Assembly (NCBI GenBank): GCA_937124575.1
Contig: CAKZKY010000494.1
Location: 1-36,893, forward strand
Source of the DNA: an uncultured Pseudomonadota bacterium
Lineage (GTDB): Bacteria; Desulfobacterota; BSN033; UBA1163
Direction: 5' to 3'
Length of the DNA stretch: 36,893 bases
Shown here one piece after another: positions 8,986 to 17,157 of the stretch. The translations under genes and the position numbers were made by a program. Within the stretch, counting starts at the first letter, position 1, and every line of letters begins with the position of its first letter. Below the pieces are notes generated by a model. That model was not told where the DNA came from. It searched no databases and was given only the letters and a program-made list of their open reading frames with translations.

Positions 8986-11469
8986 ATGGTCGAGAAGATC
9001 TATGAAGAAGTTCCTGTTGAAAAGTTGCGCTGGCGATGTGATCCCAATTCATTGCCCATTGATTCAACAGAAGCCATTGAGCCCTGCAAGGAGATCATCG
9101 GCCAAGAAAGAGCCCTGGAGGCGATCCGAGTGGGATTGGAGATCGGGAGTATTGGATACAATATCTTTGTGACCGGACTGGCAGGCACAGGACGCTTCAC
9201 CACGATTAAGGCCGTCTTTGAGGAGATGGATGTCAAAGGCAAGATCCCTAATGACCTCTGCTACGTTAACAATTTCAAGAACCCAGATATGCCTCATATG
9301 CTCAGCCTTCCCGCGGGCAAAGGAAATGCCTTTAAAAAAGAGATGGAGACCCTGATCGAAACCCTGAAGAAGAAGATCCCCCTCATCTTTGAGAATGAGA
9401 ACTACCTCAACAAAAAGAAAGAACTCGTCGAAGGATTTAGAAACAGACAGGCGGAAATGTTTCGTGAGTTCGAAAAGAAGGTAAACAGGGAAGGCTTCGC
9501 TCTCGTTCAAATCCAAGTGGGACCCTATTCCCGTCCAGGGATCTTTCCGGTGATCGAGGGGAATCCGGTTAACATTGAACAATTGGAATCCATGGTGGAA
9601 GAGGATAAGTTTTCAAGAGAGGAGTTGGCCCGGATCAAGACGAAACAGGCGGAACTGATCAACAACTTGGAGGATATCTTCAAAGAAACCCGAAAATCGG
9701 AGAAGGAGATCAAAGATCAGCTATCCGCTCTGGATACCGAGATGATCTCTCCAGTCGTTAAAGATTCCATCTCCGATATTAAGGAGAGGTTTAATTACGA
9801 TAAGATTCATCGCTACTTGGATGAGGTCCAGGAGGATATTCTCTCCAATTATCAACGTTTCAGGGAGAAAGAGGAAACGGCCTCCTCCCCTCTCCCTGGA
9901 CTGGTTCTGCCTCAGCCGGTGGATACCTTTACCGAATATCAGGTCAACGTCCTGGTCGATAATTCCGAGACCAAAGGGGCGCCCATCATCGTGGAGATGA
10001 CACCGAATTATCGAAACCTCTTTGGCACCATCGAGAGGGTCGTTGAACGCTCCGGCGTCTGGAAAACGGACTTCACCCATATTAAAGCAGGCTCCTTTTT
10101 GAGAGCGAACGGTGGGTATTTAATCTTCAATGCATTGGATGGTCTCGTAGAGCCTGGGGTCTGGCCTGCCTTGAAGCGAACCTTGAAGAATCAGGTGATG
10201 GAGGTTCAAACCTACGATCCCTTCTATTTCTTCGCCACAACGGCCCTCAAACCAGAGCCCATCGAGTGCAACACGAAAGTCATCATGATCGGAGACACCC
10301 ATCTCTATCACCTCCTCTATAATCTGGATGATGACTTCAAAAAGATTTTTAAGATCAAAGCAGATTTTGATTCTGTGATGAAAAAGGACGATTCAAAGGT
10401 CCTCCAGTATGCCGCCTTTATCCGTAAGATCTGTGATGAGGAGAAACTGAGGCCATTCGATCGGACAGGAATGGCTGCGGTGATCGAGTATGGGATGGAG
10501 ATTGCTGGAAGACAGGGAAAACTCTCGACCCGTTTCCATCTGATCGCCGATATCCTGAGAGAGTCCAATTATTGGGCTTCGAAGGATGGAAGTGATGTGG
10601 TGAAAGAGAAACACGTGGATATGGCTGTTGAGAAAAAGATTCACAGGGTCAATCTCATCGAAGAAAAACTGCAGGAGATGATCGACGAGGGAACCATCAT
10701 GATCGATTCGGATGGAATGGTCGTGGGTCAGGTCAATGGTCTTTCGGTCTATAATATGGGAGACTATTCCTTTGGAAAGCCCTCGCGCATTACGGTGAAG
10801 ACATCCCTCGGAAAAGCCGGCATCATCAATATCGAACGGGAAGCGGAGATGAGCGGCCCCATCCATAATAAAGGGGTTTACATTCTTTCTGGATACCTTC
10901 GAGATCGATATGCTCAGGATAAACCGATCACGATGAGCGCCAGCATCTGTTTTGAACAGTCCTATAGCGGTGTCGAAGGAGATAGTGCCTCTTCCACAGA
11001 ACTTTATGGACTTCTCTCGAGCCTCTCAGGTCTTCCCCTTCGCCAGGACATTGCTGTGACAGGATCGGTCAACCAGAAAGGAGAAATTCAACCCATCGGC
11101 GGAGTAAACGAGAAGATCGAAGGGTTCTTCGATGTCTGCAAGGCGAAGGGGCTGACGGGAAAACAAGGCGTGATGATCCCACACCTCAACGTCGAGGATC
11201 TCATGTTGAGAAAGGATGTGGTTCAGGCAGTCAAGGAAGGAAAGTTCCACATCTATCCTGTGAGGACGATCGATCAGGGGATTGAGATCTTGACGGGAGT
11301 GGAAGCAGGTGATCGATTAGAGGATGGACGATTTAAAGAAGGCACGGTCAATTACTTGGTGGATAAGAAACTTCAGGAATTGGGAAAGAAGATCAGAGAG
11401 TACGAAGGAGGTAAAGAAGAAGCCGAAGAGAAGAAGAAAAAGAGAGGGAAGGCCACCTGCAATGGATAG
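8986..11469 (+). CDS. Lon-like serine-lysine protease (YcbZ/LonH type)
   Basis: 827-residue protein of the AAA_32 plus Lon_C architecture (E. coli YcbZ type). It lacks the classical Lon N-domain. The C-terminal protease domain has the catalytic Ser in GDSAS (Ser669) and Lys in GGVNEKIEGF (Lys710), 41 residues apart as expected. The N-terminal nucleotide-binding loop reads GLAGTGRFT, with Arg70 where canonical Walker A has Lys, and the Walker B region (GGYLIFNALDGL) is not acidic in the usual way. A coiled-coil insert lies around residues 120-280. It probably degrades misfolded cytoplasmic proteins. Weak ATPase activity, or activity that does not need ATP, is possible. The C-terminus is Lys/Glu-rich, and the stop overlaps the rsmE start by 8 bp. 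Confidence 0.88.
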   Translation: MVEKIYEEVPVEKLRWRCDPNSLPIDSTEAIEPCKEIIGQERALEAIRVGLEIGSIGYNIFVTGLAGTGRFTTIKAVFEEMDVKGKIPNDLCYVNNFKNPDMPHMLSLPAGKGNAFKKEMETLIETLKKKIPLIFENENYLNKKKELVEGFRNRQAEMFREFEKKVNREGFALVQIQVGPYSRPGIFPVIEGNPVNIEQLESMVEEDKFSREELARIKTKQAELINNLEDIFKETRKSEKEIKDQLSALDTEMISPVVKDSISDIKERFNYDKIHRYLDEVQEDILSNYQRFREKEETASSPLPGLVLPQPVDTFTEYQVNVLVDNSETKGAPIIVEMTPNYRNLFGTIERVVERSGVWKTDFTHIKAGSFLRANGGYLIFNALDGLVEPGVWPALKRTLKNQVMEVQTYDPFYFFATTALKPEPIECNTKVIMIGDTHLYHLLYNLDDDFKKIFKIKADFDSVMKKDDSKVLQYAAFIRKICDEEKLRPFDRTGMAAVIEYGMEIAGRQGKLSTRFHLIADILRESNYWASKDGSDVVKEKHVDMAVEKKIHRVNLIEEKLQEMIDEGTIMIDSDGMVVGQVNGLSVYNMGDYSFGKPSRITVKTSLGKAGIINIEREAEMSGPIHNKGVYILSGYLRDRYAQDKPITMSASICFEQSYSGVEGDSASSTELYGLLSSLSGLPLRQDIAVTGSVNQKGEIQPIGGVNEKIEGFFDVCKAKGLTGKQGVMIPHLNVEDLMLRKDVVQAVKEGKFHIYPVRTIDQGIEILTGVEAGDRLEDGRFKEGTVNYLVDKKLQELGKKIREYEGGKEEAEEKKKKRGKATCNG

Positions 11470-12262
11470 AGTCATTCTCGACCAAACGATGACAATAGGT
11501 CAAGAAGTTTCGATCGAAGGGCCTCCTCTGGAGGCCCTTCGACTTCAGGGCGCTCGTCTGGGTAGCATCGTTACCCTGACCGATGTTGAGGGAAAGGATT
11601 TTCGAGGGAGAGTTCGACATCTTTCGAAAGAGAAGGCATCGGTTCTCATCTTTGATTCATTCCCGGCGCCTACAGAATCGCCTCTTGAGATCGTACTCCT
11701 TCAGGCTCTTCCGGAAAAGGAGCGGATGGAGTGGATCATTCAAAAGGCAACCGAATTAGGCGTTTTCGCTATTGTCCCTTTTAAATCAGAGAGGTCCATC
11801 TCTCTCGAAGAGAGAGAAGCCAAGCAGAAGAAGGCACACCGTTGGCAGGAGATCGCCATCAAAGCTGTTCAACAATCCAGAAGGGCAAAGGTCCCCAAGG
11901 TGGAACAATACCGGTCCTTTGAAGAAGCCCTCACGTATTGCGAGGGAAAGGGGGCGAAGATACTTCTCTGTGAGAAGAAAGGAGAAGGCCTTAAAGAAGT
12001 TTTAAAGCGATATGTCACCTTGAGCTCCCCGCCGGCAAAAGAGGGAGAGGGGGGATTTAAGGCTCATCATCCCACAAGAATACACGTCATGGTAGGTCCA
12101 GAAGGAGGATTTAGTGAAGAAGAGGTAAGATTGGCTGAGATAATGGGATTCATTCCTGTGAAATTGGGCCAGCGCATCTTGAGAACCGAAACGTCATCCA
12201 TCGCCCTTATTGGAATTCTTCAATACGAACTCGGCGATTTGGGTTCAGCCCCTAAGGGGTGA
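11462..12262 (+). CDS. rsmE: 16S rRNA m3U1498 methyltransferase RsmE
   Basis: SAM-dependent SPOUT-class methyltransferase acting on U1498 of 16S rRNA. From ATG 11462 (266 residues) it shows the PUA-like N-terminal domain and the knotted C-terminal domain with GPEGGFSEEE and LGQRILRTETS, which form the SAM site. An in-frame start further upstream (11324) would read through the end of the Lon-like gene and is unlikely. The internal segment SSPPAKEGEGGFKAHH (about residues 188-203, DNA near 12026-12064) is low-complexity. It is absent from what I know of other RsmE proteins and looks like captured repeat DNA. The gene overlaps the Lon-like stop by 8 bp. Confidence 0.92.
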   Translation: MDRVILDQTMTIGQEVSIEGPPLEALRLQGARLGSIVTLTDVEGKDFRGRVRHLSKEKASVLIFDSFPAPTESPLEIVLLQALPEKERMEWIIQKATELGVFAIVPFKSERSISLEEREAKQKKAHRWQEIAIKAVQQSRRAKVPKVEQYRSFEEALTYCEGKGAKILLCEKKGEGLKEVLKRYVTLSSPPAKEGEGGFKAHHPTRIHVMVGPEGGFSEEEVRLAEIMGFIPVKLGQRILRTETSSIALIGILQYELGDLGSAPKG

Positions 12263-12348
12263 TGGGGATAGGCAACAGGGAAATCATCGCATCGGCTATT
12301 TCTACCGATCTCATTAGGGCTCTGCCTTCCAAATCAATCTTTTTGTGT

Positions 12349-14355
12349 TCATTTGCTTTTCATCACCCATACATCGTCCCATCTCTCATCAGGGGGGTTA
12401 TCAATAAAATACCTGCACCTTTCGATATAAATTCCCGAAAGACCGTCATGACTGTTTAAAGACAATACCTCTTCAAACTTCTTCATGCTCTCGGCCCACT
12501 TTCTTGATTTATAAAGCTCAAGCCCTTCCCCGAAATAGTCGATCGCCTCTAAGAGATGGGGAAAGGATTGCTCATTATGAAAATCCAAAACCTCATAAAC
12601 AGATACCGGCTGATGCTTCCCCTTGACCTTTATCCTGTCAACCTCGCGAAAGAGATAATTGCCTCTAAGTCTGCCCTTAGTGAATTCACTGATTAAAATC
12701 TTTGAATGATAATACTTGTTTGCCCCTTCAAGCCTCGATGCCAAATTGACCCCATCTCCGATGACCGTATAATCCATCCTTTTCATTGAGCCGATATTTC
12801 CTGAGATCACATAATCCGTATTCACGCCGATTCCAATATCGATGGGCTCCTTCCCCTCCGCAGCCCTTTTGGCATTGAATTCGAAAAGCGCCCTCATCAT
12901 ATCAATGGCCGCTTTAATCGCATTATCTTCATCCTCTCCACTACTGAACGGCGCACCGAATACGGCCAGAATGGCATCTCCTATGTATTTGTCCAGAATA
13001 CCATTGTATTTGAATATGATATCCACCATGATTGAAAAATATTCGTTCAGCATTGAGACGGTATCGCTCGCACCTAACTTTTCAGAGATTGTGGTAAAGC
13101 TTCGGATATCGGAAAATAAAATAGTCGCCTCCTGTAGCTGCCCTCCAAGAACAGCCTCCCCGGTTTCCAAAAGTTTTTCAGCCACCTCTTTCGTCATATA
13201 CCGCGCCATGGTTCCTTTCAGACGTTTTTCCTGCGTGATGTCTTCGAATATTAGCATCGAGCCCATAGACTCTTTTTTCACATTCATTAAAGGAACAATC
13301 GTCATGTTAATTGAGACCGTCTTCCCACCAGGAAGGTCATACTCCGTATCCATGGTAATGTCCGGTATGCCGCTGATCATGACTTGGGTCACCCGATTCG
13401 CAATCCATCCATTTGTGCCTTTAAAAAAATCTGTGGATTTCAGGTCGATCATCTCCTCCGCTCTGACTTGAAAGATTCTAAGCGCTGCGGAATTGCATTT
13501 CACAATCTTGTTATCAGCGTCGAGCGTGATGACGCCGTTACTCATGCTTTCGAGCATGCTCTCGTTATAGTTCTTCATATTTAAAACGTCGTCAAAGAGC
13601 TTTGCGTTCTCTATGGCAATGGATGCCTGCGCCGAAAACGCCCTAAGACGTTTTTCATCGACGGTTGTGAAGGGACCACCCCTTTTATTCAAAACCTGTA
13701 TGATCCCTATGGTCTTTCCCGCCTTATTCATAACTGGCATGCAGAGGATTGATTTCGTCCGGTAACCCGTTTTTTTGTCAACCTCGGGATTAAAACGGGC
13801 GTCCTGATAGGCATCGGGTATATTGACCAGTTCACCGTTGGTAAAAACGAAACCTGCAATTCCCTTGTTGGATGGAATCCGGATTTCCCGGATATCTTCT
13901 CCCTGAGCCACAATTGACCAAAGCGTATCCGTCTTTTCGTCATACATAAAAAGGGTGCTTCGGTCTGCCTCAAGGATTTCAGTCGTTGTTTCCATGATCT
14001 TTAAAAGGAGCGGATAGAGATGAAGTTCCCTCGAAATGGCGGTTGTCACTTCCAGAAGCTGTGACTCCTCCTCCATCGCCTTCTTTATCTGCTCATAAAG
14101 CTGTGCGTTCTGAAGTGCGGCGGATGCCTGAGAGCTGAGCACTTCCAAAAGTGTAATATCGTCCTTTGAAAAATTGCCCTCTTTCTTATTAAGCGCTTGA
14201 AAAACTCCGATAATCTCGTTGTTTCTCGACTTAATCGGAGCACAAAGGATATTTCTCGTGCGATAGCCTGTTTTTTTTGTCCACCTCTTTGTTGAACCGA
14301 GGGTCCGAATAGGCATCGTGAATGATAATCGGCTCACCCTTTGTAAACACTGCAC
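12349..14355 (-). CDS. adenylate cyclase, C-terminal part of a frameshifted gene
   Basis: Continuation of the gene starting at 14893; removing one A from the A8 run at 14271-14278 joins the two frames into an 847-residue protein. In joined numbering this part holds the end of GAF1, a complete GAF2 (about 275-420), a PAS-like domain (about 440-540) and a class III cyclase domain (about 575-750). The cyclase keeps both metal aspartates (FSDIRSF, KYIGDAILAVFG), the Lys/Asp adenine-recognition pattern (LDKYIGD, MKRMDYT) and the Asn/Arg pair (GDGVNLASR), so it should make cAMP. The C-terminal 90 residues resemble one helical TPR-like repeat. The translated residues before about position 30 of this frame are out-of-frame sequence. 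Confidence 0.85.
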   Translation of the reverse strand: MQCLQRVSRLSFTMPIRTLGSTKRWTKKTGYRTRNILCAPIKSRNNEIIGVFQALNKKEGNFSKDDITLLEVLSSQASAALQNAQLYEQIKKAMEEESQLLEVTTAISRELHLYPLLLKIMETTTEILEADRSTLFMYDEKTDTLWSIVAQGEDIREIRIPSNKGIAGFVFTNGELVNIPDAYQDARFNPEVDKKTGYRTKSILCMPVMNKAGKTIGIIQVLNKRGGPFTTVDEKRLRAFSAQASIAIENAKLFDDVLNMKNYNESMLESMSNGVITLDADNKIVKCNSAALRIFQVRAEEMIDLKSTDFFKGTNGWIANRVTQVMISGIPDITMDTEYDLPGGKTVSINMTIVPLMNVKKESMGSMLIFEDITQEKRLKGTMARYMTKEVAEKLLETGEAVLGGQLQEATILFSDIRSFTTISEKLGASDTVSMLNEYFSIMVDIIFKYNGILDKYIGDAILAVFGAPFSSGEDEDNAIKAAIDMMRALFEFNAKRAAEGKEPIDIGIGVNTDYVISGNIGSMKRMDYTVIGDGVNLASRLEGANKYYHSKILISEFTKGRLRGNYLFREVDRIKVKGKHQPVSVYEVLDFHNEQSFPHLLEAIDYFGEGLELYKSRKWAESMKKFEEVLSLNSHDGLSGIYIERCRYFIDNPPDERWDDVWVMKSK

Positions 14356-14893
14356 CCGCGATCCCCAGATGATTAGGAAACCTTATCTCATTGACAAGCC
14401 CCCCTTCGGCAACCCTTGAGAAAAGCTCCCCTGTCTCCTTATCGTTCAGGAAGATGGTGCTTCGGTCTGCGTTCAGAATGTCTGATACAATGGCCACCAT
14501 TCGTTCAAGAAGCCTGTCAATAGAGATAGTATCCGCCAGCCGTTTCGATATGTCGATAAAGGCAGTGATTGTATCAAAGATTTCAGCAACCCTTCCGATG
14601 AACGTCTCCTGCCTCTTTTCGCTCATGGCGGCAAGCATCTTTCTGATGTCTTCCTGTTGAAGCCTATTCTTAAGGATGTGACTGACAATTTCGATGCTGG
14701 TTTCGAGTTTAAATCCACTTCTTTGGACAGAAAGCGCTTTGAAGAGATCCTCTTCTTTTATAAAAAAATCGGTAAGGATTTCACCGAGTCTTCTTCTCCT
14801 CCCCTCAGCACTCTGTATTTGAAGGGCTCTTCTCAGGTCCTCTTCTTTAATATATCCGAGATCAAGAAGTATGTCGCCTATCCTGTCCGACAT
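14231..14893 (-). CDS. adenylate cyclase, N-terminal part (MshEN-like plus GAF1)
   Basis: Residues 1-60 carry two copies of the RLG-x2-L-x3-G-x-I-x4-L-x2-AL-x2-Q pattern (RIGDILLDLGYIKEEDL, then RRLGEILTDFFIKEEDL), the signature of MshEN/GSPII_E_N domains, known to bind c-di-GMP in some ATPases. A GAF domain starts near residue 110. The frame is lost at an A8 run (14271-14278) after EVDKK and ends soon after. The parallel motif in GAF2 (EVDKKTGYRT) is encoded with A7 and stays in frame, showing which frame is right. Possible outcomes are a true null allele, a sequencing or assembly error, or slippage on A8 that yields some full-length protein. Confidence 0.8.
   Translation of the reverse strand: MSDRIGDILLDLGYIKEEDLRRALQIQSAEGRRRRLGEILTDFFIKEEDLFKALSVQRSGFKLETSIEIVSHILKNRLQQEDIRKMLAAMSEKRQETFIGRVAEIFDTITAFIDISKRLADTISIDRLLERMVAIVSDILNADRSTIFLNDKETGELFSRVAEGGLVNEIRFPNHLGIAGAVFTKGEPIIIHDAYSDPRFNKEVDKKNRLSHEKYPLCSD
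14271..14278 (-). other. A8 homopolymer frameshift site in the cyclase gene
   Basis: Eight T on the plus strand (A8 in the mRNA) interrupt the cyclase frame. The equivalent site in the second GAF domain near 13770 has seven. Deleting one base restores one continuous reading frame from 14893 to 12349. Confidence 0.85.
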
Positions 14894-14977
14894 GAAAACA
14901 AACCTCTATTCGATAACCACTCTCCCCAAAATGCCATTCAAAAAGGATTAATGATCGCCTCTGGATTGAATGTCCAT

Positions 14978-15018
14978 CCTTTGACAAGCTCAGGGCAGAT
15001 CCTTCGCTCATCGAACCC
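14978..15018. repeat. TTTGACAAGCTCAGG-type dispersed repeat
   Basis: The sequence CCTTTGACAAGCTCAGGGCA followed by GATCCTTCGCTC matches a short repeat type (TTCGACAAGCTCAGG) that I recognise from intergenic regions of many bacterial genomes. It sits in the leader of the cyclase gene. A second copy within the window was not noticed. Confidence 0.45.
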
Positions 15019-15026
15019 TACATAAG

Positions 15027-15055
15027 ATATTAGATATCTAATTGACAAGAGTCAA
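15027..15055 (-). promoter_or_regulatory. cyclase promoter with overlapping palindromic operators
   Basis: On the minus strand TTGACT (plus 15050-15055) and TAATAT (15027-15032) are 17 bases apart, upstream of the cyclase start at 14893. A perfect 14-bp palindrome ATTAGATATCTAAT (15029-15042) covers the -10 box and spacer. The adjacent TTGAC-AAGA-GTCAA (15042-15055) is a second inverted repeat over the -35 box. This arrangement is typical of a repressor or autoregulator site. Confidence 0.5.
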
Positions 15056-15121
15056 TAATGGAATGTCTACTCTTTCTGTCGATTCTCGAAACAGACAATC
15101 GCATCAGCGATCGGAGAATCC

Positions 15122-16459
15122 TTAAGCATAAGATCTCCGGCCCTCAGAGTGAAGCTCCTCCTTTTTGAAATAGCATTCGGCTTTTTTGACAGCAGGCCAC
15201 AGTCCCAGGTTCATGGGGCCGAAGATGATCAGGCTTCTTTTGAGATGAAATGGATGGAAGATCCTTTTCGCCATCGAAGCAGGGGAATAGAAAGACCGAT
15301 TCACCTTCCAGAAACCTTCTTGAAGCTCCTTCACACTCATCCTCTTCGGCTGAAAGACAACGGTTGCCATATCGTACTTCGACCAGTCCTCGGTAAGAAT
15401 CCTTCCCTCCTGTTTCAACCGATGATAGATCCTCGTCCCTGGAAACGGAGTGAGAATGGGAAGAAAAGCCCCATCGATCCTGTTCCGGTCGGCAAATTCT
15501 AAAAACTCATCAAAGACCGAAACATCGTCATAGTCGTATCCAAAGACAAAGGAAGCATAGACTCCAATGCCTGCATCGTGAAGCCTTTGAATCCCTCTCT
15601 CGTACATCTTCACCCGATTGATTTTCTTTCCCATCAGGTCGAGGTTCTCTTCGCGAAGGCTCTCAAAACCAATGAAAAGTCCGTGGCATCCGGCTTTGGC
15701 CATCAGTGAAACGATCTCCTCATTTTCGGCAACGTGAATCGGCCCCTGGCTGACCCACCGCAGTCGGTATCGGGAAAGCATGCCAAACAGTTCTCTGGCA
15801 TAGGAGAGATTGCCTACCATATTATCGTCTACAAAAAAGATGTAGGCTTTTGAACGCTCAAGCGATTGAATCTCTTTTTCAACCTCAGAGACCGGTCTCA
15901 TCCGGTAGGTTCTTCCATGAAGTGCAGTCACGGAACAGAACTCACAGTCATAAGGACAACCCCGAGTTGTCTGAATCAAATTGTGAAAGAGGTAACCCTT
16001 TGGAGGAAGAAGATCCCTGCGGGCAATGGGAAGCTGACTCAGATCGGTCCGATCCTTCTGTTGATAAAAAGGTTTCAGTTTTCCCATTTCGGCATCTTTT
16101 AGAATCTCCGCCCAGGTCTCATCCGCCTCTCCGATAGCCACCCCATCGGCATGCGCTTTGGCTTCTTCAGGAAGCCAGGAAGCATGGACTCCTCCGATAA
16201 CTACCTTTCTCCCCCTTTTTCTAAACTCATCTGCAATTTCATACCCTCTCGGTGCCAAGGGTGTGATCAGGGTGATGCCGACCAGATCGACGTCTCGATC
16301 AAAATCAATCTCTGAGAGGCTTTCATCGATGATACGAACCTGATGTTGTGGAGGAGTCAGACCAGCGAGGAGGGAAGTGGAGAGGAGGGGAAATTTAAAT
16401 GCGATCACATCCCAAAAACTATCCTTAGGCCATCTGGGAATGATCAAGGAAATTCTCAT
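15122..16459 (-). CDS. B12-binding-domain radical SAM enzyme
   Basis: 445-residue enzyme of the cobalamin-binding radical SAM superfamily. Residues 1-150 are a Rossmann-like B12-binding domain (VDLVGITLITPLAPRGYEIA, then VVIGGVHASWLPEEA) without the DxHxxG lower-ligand motif. The radical SAM core begins at TTRGCPYDCEFCS, whose three cysteines (CxxxCxxC) hold the 4Fe-4S cluster. Family members catalyse methylations, C-C bond formations or cyclisations on unreactive carbons, often in lipids and natural products. It is the last gene of the twelve-gene minus-strand cluster and overlaps the preceding lipoprotein gene by 4 bp. A paralogue is encoded at 30957-32303. The substrate is unknown; a lipid or polyene intermediate is inferred from context. 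Confidence 0.88.
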   Translation of the reverse strand: MRISLIIPRWPKDSFWDVIAFKFPLLSTSLLAGLTPPQHQVRIIDESLSEIDFDRDVDLVGITLITPLAPRGYEIADEFRKRGRKVVIGGVHASWLPEEAKAHADGVAIGEADETWAEILKDAEMGKLKPFYQQKDRTDLSQLPIARRDLLPPKGYLFHNLIQTTRGCPYDCEFCSVTALHGRTYRMRPVSEVEKEIQSLERSKAYIFFVDDNMVGNLSYARELFGMLSRYRLRWVSQGPIHVAENEEIVSLMAKAGCHGLFIGFESLREENLDLMGKKINRVKMYERGIQRLHDAGIGVYASFVFGYDYDDVSVFDEFLEFADRNRIDGAFLPILTPFPGTRIYHRLKQEGRILTEDWSKYDMATVVFQPKRMSVKELQEGFWKVNRSFYSPASMAKRIFHPFHLKRSLIIFGPMNLGLWPAVKKAECYFKKEELHSEGRRSYA

Positions 16460-17157
16460 CTACGTTTGATTCTCCTGAGTAGCCTCTCGAGAGATCTCAC
16501 CTCAACATCTTGTGGAACATGCCACTGAAAGCTCTCTTCAGGTAGAGATGAATTGACAGAAATCCCTTTCAATCGAAGTTCGATGCGGGTTTCCTTCTCC
16601 AACAGTTCGATCTGGATTCGATTCGGAATCTCGTTCCCTTCCTCCTTCTCGGAGGTGATTCGGATCTCCCCTGCCTTTGCCATTACATTCTCATACTGGG
16701 AGAGCTCTCCCCAATAGGCCCTCTTTTGTGGCGGGATGAGGAGGAAGAACTCACCACTTCGGTAAAGAGCATCGAAGAGCCCCATCCCCAAGGGATGATA
16801 GCCGAGGAGCCTCAATCTATCGGGCTTTTGGTAAAGGAGAAATCCATTGAGGAGAAAGTTCATTTCCTCTCCTTCTCGCACTGTCTCAATCCGGATGGAG
16901 GCTCTCGCCTGTAGGGATTCAGCAGCGGAAAAGGTTTCAAGGAGTTTGGCGATCGGATTTTCAAAGGGCGGCCTTTCAGGGGGAATGATTTCAACCTTCT
17001 TCGGACATCCCCAAAGGATAAGTGACAGGAGAAGAAGACTCAAACATGTGTACCAATATCTTTTATCTCCTCTCCGTTTCCCCCTCACCCCATCCCTCTC
17101 CCCCGGGGGGTGAGGGGACAAAAACGGATAAACATATACGTACAATCTGCGAATCAT
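16456..17157 (-). CDS. LolB/LolA-like outer-membrane lipoprotein
   Basis: 233-residue lipoprotein with signal region and lipobox LILWGC (Cys51) followed by a LolA/LolB-type domain (ASIRIETVREGEEMNFLLNG, then YQKPDRLRLLGYHPLG). It probably binds a lipid or lipidated product at the outer membrane. The ATG at 17157 abuts the previous stop and has AGGAG 8 bases upstream. This gives an unusual 28-residue stretch ahead of the hydrophobic core, encoded by a GC-rich inverted repeat (17081-17117). A GTG inside the repeat (about 17088) would give a more normal signal peptide. The gene lies between the desaturase-like and radical SAM genes. Confidence 0.75.
   Translation of the reverse strand: MIRRLYVYVYPFLSPHPPGERDGVRGKRRGDKRYWYTCLSLLLLSLILWGCPKKVEIIPPERPPFENPIAKLLETFSAAESLQARASIRIETVREGEEMNFLLNGFLLYQKPDRLRLLGYHPLGMGLFDALYRSGEFFLLIPPQKRAYWGELSQYENVMAKAGEIRITSEKEEGNEIPNRIQIELLEKETRIELRLKGISVNSSLPEESFQWHVPQDVEVRSLERLLRRIKRR
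17081..17117. repeat. GC-rich inverted repeat inside a gene start
   Basis: CCCCTCACCCC (17081-17091) and GGGGTGAGGGG (17107-17117) are perfect 11-bp arms around a 15-base loop. The sequence resembles the CCCTCACCCC/CCCTCTCCC repeats common between genes in many genomes. Here it encodes part of the N-terminus of the LolB-like lipoprotein. Confidence 0.6.

Noticed and set aside
9064-9582. 172-residue minus-strand ORF inside the Lon-like gene
   Set aside because: It lies fully antisense to a conserved protein and shows no family features; it is a shadow of the codon bias.
12842-13471. 209-residue plus-strand ORF opposite the cyclase
   Set aside because: It is antisense to the GAF/PAS/cyclase domains, with serine-rich composition expected of a shadow frame.
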